Assembly: GCF_029872155.1 (NCBI RefSeq)
Contig: NZ_JARXLA010000008.1
Span: 684,501 to 748,500 of the forward strand
DNA length: 64,000 nt
Source: Hyphomicrobium sp. D-2
GTDB lineage: Bacteria > Pseudomonadota > Alphaproteobacteria > Rhizobiales > Hyphomicrobiaceae
Direction: 5' to 3'
Under the pieces are notes generated by a model. That model saw only the letters and a list, made by a program, of their open reading frames with translations. It searched no databases and had not been told where the DNA came from. The position numbers and the translations under genes were made by a program. Shown here one piece after another: positions 55,055 to 63,382 of the stretch (position 1 is its first letter; each line of letters starts with the position of its first letter).

Positions 55055-56080
55055 TCATCGCCCGATGCGAACCGGAGCTGTCATCAGCAGTGAATTGCCT
55101 GGCACGTTGGCTGGAGGCCGGGGCACGGGGCTGGCGCGGCGGACAAGCGCGAGCGCTTCCCTGTCGAGAGCAGAGTTGCCCGACGAACGCACCAGCCGTG
55201 CCGATTTTACGTTGCCATTGCGATCGATGCTGAACGCAACCGTTGCAGTGCCGCGGGCGCCGCCGGGGGCTCGCTTCAGGCGATTGAGATGCGCGATTAC
55301 CGTTCCGCGCCACGTCGCAATTGACGCCGAAGATGCGGTGCCGGATGAAGGCGCTGCGTTGACCTTGGCGCGCTTGTTGTCCGTAGGCTTCGGCGCCGTC
55401 GGTGCCTGCTGCGTCGCTTGCGGCTTTGGCTTCGGCTTAGGCTTTTTCTTTGGCGGTTCGGGCTCTTCCTCTTTCTCTGGTTCTTTCTCTTCCGGCTTTT
55501 CCTTTGGCTCTTCCTGCTCCGGTTGCGGTTTTGCCGGCGCTTCCAGAATAGCTTCAGCCTTGTCGTTCTCGACCAGCTCCGGGTTGTCGTTCTCGGGCTT
55601 GACCTCTTCGATTACCGGCTCTTCGATTGGCTCTGGCGGAGGTTCGGTCTTTTCCGGTTCCTTGACCGGCTCCTCGGGCTCGGTTTCTTCAACCGGTTCC
55701 TTGACGTCCTCGCTCGGCTTACTCTCTTCGCTGGCATCCTGCTGAACACCGACGGCGACTTGCTGCTCGGGAACGTCGGGCGCGACGGCTTCCGGTGCCA
55801 GTTCGACCATCACGGCTGCAGGCGGCTCTCCTGCCGGCGCCTGCTCTCGCGGCCAATACACAACGGCATATACGGTGCCAGCGTGCAGCATGCCGACGCA
55901 AAGCATCGACGCGGTCCAGCGCATCAGCAGCTTGCGGCGCGTCTCGTGATCTCCTGGCAGGCCAGCCTCTTCTTCTTCGTCGCCGAGGGCCTCGAATAGT
56001 TCGGGATGCCCGTCGTCGGCGGTGTAGAGGCCGGCTTGGGGATGAGAGCCCCATTGAGAAGTGAAGCGCGACAATGCCAT
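55055..56080 (-). CDS. tonB: Energy transducer TonB
   Basis: 341 residues. A cytoplasmic tail, TM helix LLMRWTASMLCVGMLHAGTVYAVVYW with the conserved membrane histidine, a long periplasmic Glu/Pro/Lys-rich spacer (about 85-245, including KKKPKPKPKPQ) and a TonB C-terminal domain (WRGTVIAHLNRLKRAPGGARGTATVAFSIDRNGNVKSARLV). It transmits proton-motive force from ExbB-ExbD to outer-membrane receptors. ATG 56080 overlaps the exbD stop (TGATG). Confidence 0.93.
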   Translation of the reverse strand: MALSRFTSQWGSHPQAGLYTADDGHPELFEALGDEEEEAGLPGDHETRRKLLMRWTASMLCVGMLHAGTVYAVVYWPREQAPAGEPPAAVMVELAPEAVAPDVPEQQVAVGVQQDASEESKPSEDVKEPVEETEPEEPVKEPEKTEPPPEPIEEPVIEEVKPENDNPELVENDKAEAILEAPAKPQPEQEEPKEKPEEKEPEKEEEPEPPKKKPKPKPKPQATQQAPTAPKPTDNKRAKVNAAPSSGTASSASIATWRGTVIAHLNRLKRAPGGARGTATVAFSIDRNGNVKSARLVRSSGNSALDREALALVRRASPVPRPPANVPGNSLLMTAPVRIGR

Positions 56081-56670
56081 CAAGGTGAATCCGATGCTGG
56101 CGCAGACGCTGGAACTGATGCAGGGGCGGATTGTGCGGCTGGAGCTGCAGGAGCTTCGCCAGCAGGTGCAGATGTCGAGATGCCGAGCGGATCACCGGCA
56201 GTCGGCGCGGCGGCCGGGGTTGCCGGTGCGGCACCAGCCGTGGCGCTGGGAAGCGTTTCGAGACCGACGAGGCCGATCTTGAGATAACCCGCTGCACGCA
56301 GCTCGTTCATCACCTCCATCAAGTCGCCGAAGTCGACGGTCTTGTCGGCACGCACGTAAATGCGCTCGTCCTTGTTGCCATTAGTTCTGGTGTCGAGCGC
56401 GCTTTTAAGCGCCGTCCGAGCGACTGGATCGTTGCCGAACGCGAGTGTCAGGTCCGATTTCACCGTCACGAAAATTGGCTCGTTCGGACGCGGTGTCGGC
56501 AGCGCGTTAGAGGCAGGCAGATCGACCGCAACATCAACGGTCGAGAGCGGTGCTGCCACCATGAAGATGATGAGCAGCACCAGCATCACGTCGATGAACG
56601 GCGTGACATTGATCTCGTGATTGACGTCGAGCTCGTCGCTGTCGTCGCGCGCGTTAAGACTGCCAGCCAT
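56080..56670 (-). CDS. exbD: ExbD, TonB-complex membrane protein
   Basis: 196 residues. HEINVTPFIDVMLVLLIIFMVAAPL holds the single TM helix and the essential aspartate (FID). A periplasmic domain (VTVKSDLTLAFGN, RADKTVDFGDLMEVMNELRAAGYLKIGLVGLE) is followed by an unusual Ala/Pro/Ser-rich tail of about 50 residues. It lies six bases after exbB and overlaps tonB. Confidence 0.95.
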   Translation of the reverse strand: MAGSLNARDDSDELDVNHEINVTPFIDVMLVLLIIFMVAAPLSTVDVAVDLPASNALPTPRPNEPIFVTVKSDLTLAFGNDPVARTALKSALDTRTNGNKDERIYVRADKTVDFGDLMEVMNELRAAGYLKIGLVGLETLPSATAGAAPATPAAAPTAGDPLGISTSAPAGEAPAAPAAQSAPASVPASAPASDSP

Positions 56671-56676
56671 GGATCG

Positions 56677-58023
56677 TTACTCCGCAGCAAAAGCTGTTCC
56701 AGCGCCGGGGCCGGACACTGGTGCTCCGAGATTGCCAGGGGTGGCATGTGGAGCAGCGCCAGCGCTGTTCGCCTGCGTGGGATTGGAGGAATACGCCGCT
56801 GCCGTTGTTTGCTGGTGCTCGCGCTGCATACGGTTGAAATCGAGGTCGCGGCTGACGAGCCGTTCGATCAACGCGGATGTGTTCGCCAACTGCAGCCGAT
56901 AGCCGGCAATCGAGCGGGCAAAGTTGTTGTAAATGATGACCGCGGGAATCGCTGCAACCAGACCGATGGCGGTTGCGAGCAGGGCTTCGGCGATGCCCGG
57001 CGCAACGACGGCCAGATTGGTCGTCTTGGTTTCCGCGATGCCGATGAACGAGTTCATGATGCCCCATACAGTGCCGAACAGACCGACGAAGGGGGCTGTG
57101 GCGCCGATGGTTGCCAGCAGGCCTGTGCCGCGCGTGAGGCGGCGTCCGGCATCGGCCTCGACACGCGATAGCCGTGAGGTGACGCGTTCCTTGATGCCAT
57201 CGGCGCCTTCGCCGTAATCGATCAAGGCTTGCGATGCGCGCATTTCCTCGGCGGCTTCCCGGACGAGATAGGCGCCGGTGCCGCGCGTGCGGCGAACGAA
57301 GTCCAGCGCTTCGCCCAGCGATGCTGCAGTGCGCAGACGCTTGAATGTGCGGCGGACACGGCGCTTGGCAACGGAGAGTTCGAATGCCTTGGCCAGCCAC
57401 ACCGTCCAGGTGGCGAAGGACGCGATAGCCAGACCAATCATCACCGCCTTCACGACGATGTCGGCGGCCATGAACATGCCCCAAGGCGACAGATTGTGGG
57501 GCAACGCCGGATTGTTGGCAGATTCGCTGGCGGGTGCAGGCGACGTGCTATCAGCGGCCGGGCTTGCGCCATCGACTGGGTTGGCACCATCGCCCGCAGC
57601 AGTCGAGAGACCGGGTTGCGTGCCGTCAGGTGCGGGCTGTGCGTCTGCACCAGCGGATTCAACATTAGTTTCCGGAGCCGACCCTGCTGCGGATGGAGCA
57701 GCGAACGACGGCATGGCTGCCGGTGACGTGGCCGCGTCAGATGCAGGTGTGGTAGCGCCAGATTGTTCGGCTGCGGCCGGTGCACTTACATCGTTTGGCG
57801 ATGTAAGTGATGGAGGCTGTCCTGGCGCGCTATCCTGTACCGGCACAAATTCAGGAGCCGGAACCGGTTGCGCGGCCTCGGCGCTGTAGGACGGTGCAGT
57901 TTCCTGCGCGCGTGCGCTGTCAATGGCGATGCTGCCTGCAGCACCGCAGGCCAGCAGGTACAGGAACGCTGCCGTCAAGCGTGTACGGGAGGCGCGGCAT
58001 GACGACGTGTTGCCGTTAGCCAT
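56677..58023 (-). CDS. exbB: ExbB, TonB-complex proton channel subunit with long N-terminal extension
   Basis: 448 residues. Signal peptide (about 1-40, ending ARAQ), then an Ala/Pro/Ser-rich periplasmic region of about 160 residues, then the ExbB/TolQ core with three TM helices: ADIVVKAVMIGLAIASFATWTVWLAKAF, GTGLLATIGATAPFVGLFGTVWGIMNSFIGI and GIAEALLATAIGLVAAIPAVIIYNNFA. Such extended ExbB proteins are usual in rhizobia. ATG 58023 overlaps the end of the Rrf2 gene by eight bases (ATG 58038 also possible). Confidence 0.93.
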   Translation of the reverse strand: MANGNTSSCRASRTRLTAAFLYLLACGAAGSIAIDSARAQETAPSYSAEAAQPVPAPEFVPVQDSAPGQPPSLTSPNDVSAPAAAEQSGATTPASDAATSPAAMPSFAAPSAAGSAPETNVESAGADAQPAPDGTQPGLSTAAGDGANPVDGASPAADSTSPAPASESANNPALPHNLSPWGMFMAADIVVKAVMIGLAIASFATWTVWLAKAFELSVAKRRVRRTFKRLRTAASLGEALDFVRRTRGTGAYLVREAAEEMRASQALIDYGEGADGIKERVTSRLSRVEADAGRRLTRGTGLLATIGATAPFVGLFGTVWGIMNSFIGIAETKTTNLAVVAPGIAEALLATAIGLVAAIPAVIIYNNFARSIAGYRLQLANTSALIERLVSRDLDFNRMQREHQQTTAAAYSSNPTQANSAGAAPHATPGNLGAPVSGPGAGTAFAAE

Positions 58024-58537
58024 GGAGGTGGGCTGCATGGGCTTCGAGACTCTCGGTTGACAGAGCGACGGGGGAGGCTGCCTTCGACAGGCGGCAATCT
58101 TGGCAGGCGAGGCGCAACGGCGGCTGCTCGACCAACAGGTCGGCAATCGTGAAGCGGTTCATCAGGCTGATGAAGCTGGCCCAGCCGGTTTCAATGATGC
58201 TGGCGAGGGCGGTCGCGCCGGGACCATCAAAGCCAGCTTCGTTGGCGCCGCCCAGAACGTCCTGGCGATCGACGCGTGAAATTTCTGGCTGCGTGTGACG
58301 CAGTACTTCGCCAATCGAGATCTGGCGCGCGGGCCGGGCAAGCCCGATGCCACCGTTGCGGCCGCGCACCGAGGTGACGAAGCCTGCACGGCGCAGCAGG
58401 TGCGCAATCTTGGCTGCGTGCTCTTTGCTGGCTCCGGTTCCCGATGCCGCTTCGAAAGTCAGCAGATAACGGTCAGCGGAGCGCGCGCAGGCAACAAGGA
58501 TGCCGATCGCGATCTGCGATTGCCGAGTTAGCAGCAT
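58016..58537 (-). CDS. Rrf2-family regulator lacking the usual Fe-S cysteine loop
   Basis: 173 residues. Winged helix: MLLTRQSQIAIGILVACAR, SKEHAAKIAHLLRRAGFVTSVRGRNGGIGLARPARQISIGEVLRHTQ. Rhizobial RirA, NsrR and IscR carry three cysteines around residues 90-106; the same stretch here (VDRQDVLGGANEAGFD) has none. Only Cys145 and Cys148 (ACQDC) are found further on. As first regulatory gene of the exbB-exbD-tonB operon it likely controls iron uptake, but how it senses iron or heme is unclear. It overlaps the ybaN-like gene upstream by ten bases. Confidence 0.88.
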   Translation of the reverse strand: MLLTRQSQIAIGILVACARSADRYLLTFEAASGTGASKEHAAKIAHLLRRAGFVTSVRGRNGGIGLARPARQISIGEVLRHTQPEISRVDRQDVLGGANEAGFDGPGATALASIIETGWASFISLMNRFTIADLLVEQPPLRLACQDCRLSKAASPVALSTESLEAHAAHLHG

Positions 58538-58932
58538 GGGAGATTGTCCTTCGTTTGATCGAGGGCAAATTTTGCGGGTGTCGGCCGTGAAACAACGTAC
58601 GCGGCCGATGCGACAAAGAAGCCCGCAACACACAGCGCCAACCAGAGATCAGGATGGGCGCCAACTAGAAACACAGCGAAGCCGATCGCCATGCCAACAC
58701 AAGCCATGGCCTTTGCACCGACGGGAATGGCGCCGCTTTCGTTCCACGCGCGCAGCGTCGAGCCGAAACGTGGATGGCCGAGCAGCCAGGATTCAAGCCG
58801 CGGCGACGAGCGCGCAAAGAACCAGCTTGCGAGGATCAGGAACACGGTTGTCGGCATCAACGGCATGAAAGCGCCGACGACGCCAAATGCGACCATCAAC
58901 CAGCCGAGACATAGATATAAAATGCGTGTCAT
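58528..58932 (-). CDS. YbaN-family (DUF454) inner membrane protein
   Basis: 134 residues. LYLCLGWLMVAFGVVGAFMPLMPTTVFLILASWFFARSSPRLESWLLGHPRFG is the DUF454 signature; further TM segments (AMACVGMAIGFAVFLVGA, LWLALCVAGFFVASAAYVV) follow. Function is unknown, but the gene often sits near iron and heme genes. Its end overlaps the Rrf2 start, so it is the first gene of a five-gene overlapping operon. Confidence 0.88.
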   Translation of the reverse strand: MTRILYLCLGWLMVAFGVVGAFMPLMPTTVFLILASWFFARSSPRLESWLLGHPRFGSTLRAWNESGAIPVGAKAMACVGMAIGFAVFLVGAHPDLWLALCVAGFFVASAAYVVSRPTPAKFALDQTKDNLPCC

Positions 58933-58986
58933 GTCTGCCGATGCCTGAAGTGGATTGCTGTATGCCGTGCCACTGGTGGATGATTT

Positions 58987-59382
58987 TCAGTGCGCCAAGC
59001 GCTGCGGTGCAGTGGTTGTTCTTGGGTTGCCGATGTAGGGGCAGGTCGCCTTTGCGGATGCGCGCAGATGGGGCAGAAAGCCCGCATCCATCAGGCCGAT
59101 CACCGTTTCCTTGCCGTTGCGGATATCCGCGCGAGTCATCGCCAGATCGAGATTGTCGGCAATGATGGCGCCGAAGCGTCCGTCATCGCAGCGCGTCAGG
59201 AAAATGGCGCCACGGGCTGCAAGGCACACGATTTCGTCGTCGAGAAGCAAAGTCGTTTCGTCCAGCAATGGCCGCGCGTGCAGCACATTGCTACGGGGCG
59301 ATGCCTCAAGGCCGGATAGATTCGCGTGCGCCTTCGCAGGCGGCAAATAACTCGACAGGATGCTCACAATTCCGATGCGCAT
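58987..59382 (-). CDS. Unknown protein between heme oxygenase and YbaN
   Basis: 131 residues from ATG 59382, with GGAG seven bases upstream. It begins RIGIVSILSSYLPPAKAH and continues with a compact mixed fold (LLDETTLLLDDEIVCLAARGAIFLTRCDDGRFGAIIADNLDLAMTRADIRNG). No signal peptide or TM. The C-terminus has CPYIG. No family is recognised; location within the heme operon suggests a heme-related role. Confidence 0.55.
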   Translation of the reverse strand: MRIGIVSILSSYLPPAKAHANLSGLEASPRSNVLHARPLLDETTLLLDDEIVCLAARGAIFLTRCDDGRFGAIIADNLDLAMTRADIRNGKETVIGLMDAGFLPHLRASAKATCPYIGNPRTTTAPQRLAH

Positions 59383-59601
59383 TGCATTGCTCCGAACGCA
59401 GAACGATTGCGGAAGAACGGTAGTCTTGCTTGCGGGGAGGCGCGTACGGTTGCGCTTCCCCTGTCTTGCTGATGTGGCCGCCGCAGCGCTCCCCATGCCA
59501 AACCCCATCGATTGCCGCGCAGGGTGTGTTGCCTGCGCGGTTTGATGGACGGGAGAATTTGACCTGGTCGGCATCATGTGGTGCGGCGCGGCCTTCTGGG
59601 C

Positions 59602-60231
59602 TCAAACAGCTTCCGCCGGCAGCGGCATGTGATCGTTTACGAGGCCACGCACGCGGTCGAATGCGGCGACGGCATTGGCGATCACCCGCTCATTTTCAGC
59701 ATCCGAGAGGGTGACGGCATCAAGCGCGGCGGTGAAAGTGCGCCAGTGCAGGCCGCGCCCTTCGGGAGCACCAGCCAGATGGCGGGCGCCGAAGCCCTCG
59801 TTGAGGTCCAGCTTCAGCGCTTCCTTCAGCAGGAAAGCGGCCCCGAGGTTGGAGCCCTCTGCAACATAAAGCCAGCCGAGAGCCGCAGGCAGATCCACTT
59901 CAGCGCCGGCTGCAAAGTGCGGCGGGGTTTCGATGGCGGGTATGGCGATGCCAAGATCGGTGAGATCGGCCTGGATCTGGCCAACGCGACGGCGCCCCGG
60001 TAGATCCGGCAGCAGGCCATCGAGCATCGCGTTGTCATAGAGAGCGTCGATGTCGCGATGAAACGCGTACTGTACCAGCAGGAAGCGGCCATAGCGTGCC
60101 CGGTCAGCGAATGGCGCGGCGGCCATGATGCGCTTGTCGAGCCGGTCGTGGGCACCGTGGGTGGCAGCCCGCAGGTCCTTGGCCCTGCTTGGCGTTTCTG
60201 CCTTCGGTGCGTCAGTCAAAGTCGTCGTCAT
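59602..60231 (-). CDS. Heme oxygenase
   Basis: 209 residues. RAKDLRAATHGAHDRLDKRI carries the TxxxH motif with His28 as likely axial heme ligand; FLLVQYAFHRDIDALY and GWLYVAEGSNLGAAFLLKEAL (the distal-helix GxxxG-like region) are typical of bacterial biliverdin-producing heme oxygenases. It opens heme to release iron. ATG 60231 is preferred over a longer frame. The gene stands between receptor 5 and the exb/ton operon. Confidence 0.88.
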   Translation of the reverse strand: MTTTLTDAPKAETPSRAKDLRAATHGAHDRLDKRIMAAAPFADRARYGRFLLVQYAFHRDIDALYDNAMLDGLLPDLPGRRRVGQIQADLTDLGIAIPAIETPPHFAAGAEVDLPAALGWLYVAEGSNLGAAFLLKEALKLDLNEGFGARHLAGAPEGRGLHWRTFTAALDAVTLSDAENERVIANAVAAFDRVRGLVNDHMPLPAEAV

Positions 60232-60596
60232 CGTGTGTCTCGTTTCCCTGTTCGAAAAGACTGCCTGCATTTGGAAAAGCCAGCCGCCTCGTGGCCCCTC
60301 TATTGAATAAGACGTTCGAGACAGCCGGATTTTCAGCTCCGCAGCCCCGAAAGACGAAAAAAATTACGAGGGTAGTATTGAAATCGGAGGTTGTGGCCTG
60401 CCGGCACCATTACGCGCAGTGGCGCATGCATATGCAGGCCGGCGCATGGGCCTTGCGAGCGCGAGAGCGGGCTGTGCCGAAGTGGGCGGTATCCCGCTGG
60501 CAGGATGCGGCGCTGGACATTCCGGGCAGAGCTAGTGGCTGGGCGGGGCGCGCAATGACGGTGGCGGCTCAGCGGCCGCCACCGTTCGTCAGGCGT
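60232..60596. other. Intergenic region with 11-bp stem-loop after receptor 5
   Basis: 365 bases between receptor 5 and the heme oxygenase. ACGGTGGCGGC (60558-60568) pairs perfectly with GCCGCCACCGT (60575-60585), likely ending or attenuating the receptor transcript, though without a T-run. No gene or clear iron box was found in the rest. Confidence 0.5.
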
Positions 60597-63212
60597 TCAG
60601 AACTTCGCGGTCATGCCGACGCGTACCGTCCGTCCCGGTGAAGGCATCCAGCCGTTAAGCGCGTCGACGTAATAACGGTTGGTCAGGTTCTCCACATTCA
60701 GCGAGAACGTCGTGTTGTCGTTGAACTCGTATGACGCGAACCCGTCGTACACAGTGTAAGGCAGCCAGAAGTTGGTCTGCTGAGCGCTGGCCGGCAGCGG
60801 TCCCATGCGTTTGCCGACGTCAATGACGCGGCCGCCGACAACGAGCTTTTGATCGAGCAACCGTACGCCGAGTGTCAGGCTGCGCGAGATCTCCGGTGGC
60901 AGGTGATTGGCCGCATAGTCATTGGTCAGATTGGCTGAGGCGCAGGTCGACTTGGTTTTGCAGAACTCAAAGTCTGTGTAGTAGGTCAGCGATGCCTGAG
61001 CGAAGAAATAGCCGATGTCATATTCAGCCATCGCTTCAAACCCGTTGAAGCGCGCGGTTGCGATGTTGTCGACACTATAGAACGGCAGTCCTTGGCCAAT
61101 GTTGGGATTTGGAACGCGGGCGATGTAATTTTCGTAGTTGTTGCGGAAGTAGGCGAATTTGAAGCGGGCTTTGTCGTCATCAGTCAGCAGACCGTCTTTC
61201 ATGTAGTTGACGCCGAACTCCCAGTTCTTCGCCAACTCGGGCTCCAATGCCGGATTGGGCGCAAGACCGGAATCGCTACCGATGGTTTCCCGCAGGCTGG
61301 GTGGACGGAATCCCTCTTCGTATTGGGCATAGAGTTGAAGGCCATTCAGCGGCGTTACGGTAACGCTTGCCATCGGGTTGAGACGGCCACCGCTTTTGTC
61401 GGCATACACTGCAATGTGCGTGTTGTTTCCGCTTCCCGAGACGCGCGGTCCGCCCTTGTCTTCAATGCTGAAGTAATCGTAGCGCAGACCGCCATTGAAC
61501 TTCAGCCATTCGCTAGCTTTCCATTCGCCATCCATAAATGCGCGGGCTACGTCTCTGGTGCCGACACTTCCCTGTAGCGGAACGCCGATCTCGGTCTTGT
61601 ACGCCCGCCCGCTCAGGTATGGCTTGCCTTTGGTGTCTTCCAGCGTGTAGGCGGCGCCGTAAGCGAGCTTGAGATTACCTATGGCGGTATCAAGAAAACT
61701 CGTATTGGAGATATCGGCGCCGTAGGTCCAGGTTTCGGAGTAGCGGGTATCGAGTGCCATCATCTCTTTAGTAAGGAATGGCGGAAAATAGATCGCTGGC
61801 CCGACAGATACAGTTCTCGACTGGACGTCAGTTGCCCAGACATTGGCGCGCAGATCGATCAGGTCGCTTTGCGGATTCCAGCGATAGCGTGCCGTGTAGG
61901 TGTCAACTTCTGCATGGGCGAGCGGCAACTGGCGGAACGACTGATCGCCCGTAACCAGCAAGCTGCCGATCGTTTCGCCGAACCTGCTTGAGAACCGCTG
62001 ATAGCCGATGTCGAGTGTCTGTTCTTCGTCGAGCCTGATGGTCGCTTTCGCCAGTGCCGAAAACGTTTCCTCCGAGCTGTTGAACATTTCCTCGCCTGGG
62101 TTGGTGTACGAGAGTGGCGCGTTGGAACCCTGCGAAGTCCAATACTTTGTCGGTCCATTCTTACCGACGAAATAATTGCCCTGCTTTCTTTTCGCGACCG
62201 CGACAAGAACATCGAAATTTTCGCGCGTGGCGGCAAAGGCGGCACTTCCGGTCTTGTTGTCAAAATCAAGCAGGCCGGGCGCATCGGTGCTCTGATCGAA
62301 CGCGGTCTCGCGAATGTTGCTGGTTGCGTTGTCATTGGTGCTCATACGCAGCCGAACACCTTCAGTTTTTCCCGGCAGCAGAATGTCATTGACGCCGATG
62401 GTGCTGAACTCGACAACGCCGCCATTCGAGCCCGCACCTGCGGCTCCGCCGGCTGGTCCTTTTTCAATGCTCACGCCGCTGATGAAATCAGGATCGACAT
62501 AGGTGCGATCGTCGGCGCCAAGGTAGCCGCGCCATGTGGAGGTGGTCTGCTGCGTGCCATCGATCGTAACCTTCACACGGTTCATGCCTTGCATGCCGCG
62601 AATGTTGACGTCGACGGACGAGCCGTTGTGGTTCATCGCTGAGATAACGCCGGGCGTGTTCTTGAAGATGTCGCCAGCGGTTGTGCCGGGAAAACGTTCG
62701 ATCTGCGACGATGTGATGAACGATGTTGAGCCTGGCGTTTCGTACGGAGTGTCGGCGCTGGCCGCCGAGCTCTGTCCACCGCCCACATCAATTGTGTCGA
62801 GAGCAATTGCGCCGTCAATGTTGGCGCCGGTGTTGGTCGAGCCGGGGCCATCAAGCGTGATGGTCGACTGGCCGGTGTAGCGATAGGTGATGCCGGTGCC
62901 AGCGAGAATGTTGGACAGCGCCTCATTGGGTGTCAGTGATCCTGAAGCGCCACCGGTCGACTTGCCGTTGGCAAGGCTGGCATCGAACAGGATCTGCAAG
63001 CCGGATTGCGCGGCAAACGAATTTAGCGCGCTGGTCAGCGAGCCGGCAGGAATGGAAAAGCTTTTGGTGGTGCTCTGCGTGGACTGAGCCATTGCAGGCG
63101 TCACTGGGCCGGGTGCTCCTGCCAGCAAGGCGGCAGACAGACACAAAATCGCACGGTGATGGAAATATCCCGCAGCTCCGCTGGCTGCGGGCCGCAACTT
63201 ACGCCTCGACAT
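60597..63212 (-). CDS. TonB-dependent receptor with STN domain (unit 5)
   Basis: 871 residues. Signal peptide ending AMAQ (about 43), STN domain (KSFSIPAGSLTSALNSFAAQSGLQILF), TonB box DTIDVGGG, plug (DIFKNTPGVISAM, VNIRGMQGMNRVKVTIDG), barrel with FRPPSLRETIGSDSG...NPAL and end GRTVRVGMTAKF. It has a C-x5-C loop (EFCKTKSTCAS). FecR5 is upstream on the same strand and a heme oxygenase downstream. The histidines expected between FRPP and NPNL in heme receptors are missing, so heme binding is not assured. Confidence 0.92.
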   Translation of the reverse strand: MSRRKLRPAASGAAGYFHHRAILCLSAALLAGAPGPVTPAMAQSTQSTTKSFSIPAGSLTSALNSFAAQSGLQILFDASLANGKSTGGASGSLTPNEALSNILAGTGITYRYTGQSTITLDGPGSTNTGANIDGAIALDTIDVGGGQSSAASADTPYETPGSTSFITSSQIERFPGTTAGDIFKNTPGVISAMNHNGSSVDVNIRGMQGMNRVKVTIDGTQQTTSTWRGYLGADDRTYVDPDFISGVSIEKGPAGGAAGAGSNGGVVEFSTIGVNDILLPGKTEGVRLRMSTNDNATSNIRETAFDQSTDAPGLLDFDNKTGSAAFAATRENFDVLVAVAKRKQGNYFVGKNGPTKYWTSQGSNAPLSYTNPGEEMFNSSEETFSALAKATIRLDEEQTLDIGYQRFSSRFGETIGSLLVTGDQSFRQLPLAHAEVDTYTARYRWNPQSDLIDLRANVWATDVQSRTVSVGPAIYFPPFLTKEMMALDTRYSETWTYGADISNTSFLDTAIGNLKLAYGAAYTLEDTKGKPYLSGRAYKTEIGVPLQGSVGTRDVARAFMDGEWKASEWLKFNGGLRYDYFSIEDKGGPRVSGSGNNTHIAVYADKSGGRLNPMASVTVTPLNGLQLYAQYEEGFRPPSLRETIGSDSGLAPNPALEPELAKNWEFGVNYMKDGLLTDDDKARFKFAYFRNNYENYIARVPNPNIGQGLPFYSVDNIATARFNGFEAMAEYDIGYFFAQASLTYYTDFEFCKTKSTCASANLTNDYAANHLPPEISRSLTLGVRLLDQKLVVGGRVIDVGKRMGPLPASAQQTNFWLPYTVYDGFASYEFNDNTTFSLNVENLTNRYYVDALNGWMPSPGRTVRVGMTAKF

Positions 63213-63335
63213 ACTACGCTACCCTTACGCAACTCACACAATGTGATGCGCCCCCCAAAGGCGCTCACTGGGTAGACGAACAAGGGTCGACCAAAAGGAG
63301 TCAAAAAGTAGCGAAAAAAATCATGCCTTGTGTTG

Positions 63336-63350
63336 CGACATTTTTTGTCG
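63336..63350. other. Inverted repeat between fecR5 and receptor 5
   Basis: CGACA-TTTTT-TGTCG is a perfect five-base-pair dyad in the 170-base gap between fecR5 and receptor 5. It might be a protein site or a small attenuator; there is a nearby A/T-rich stretch. Confidence 0.35.
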
Positions 63351-63382
63351 GCATTCGCGGCGTGGTTGCGTGGTGGGATTTA

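Noticed and set aside
55418-55999. Plus-strand Leu/Phe-rich frame resembling a membrane protein
   Set aside because: It is the antisense image of the Glu/Pro/Lys-rich TonB spacer, whose complement reads as hydrophobic repeats.
60301-60340. TTGAA...TTCGA dyad upstream of heme oxygenase as an iron box
   Set aside because: It does not fit Irr, Fur or RirA consensus well enough and has a mismatched half-site.
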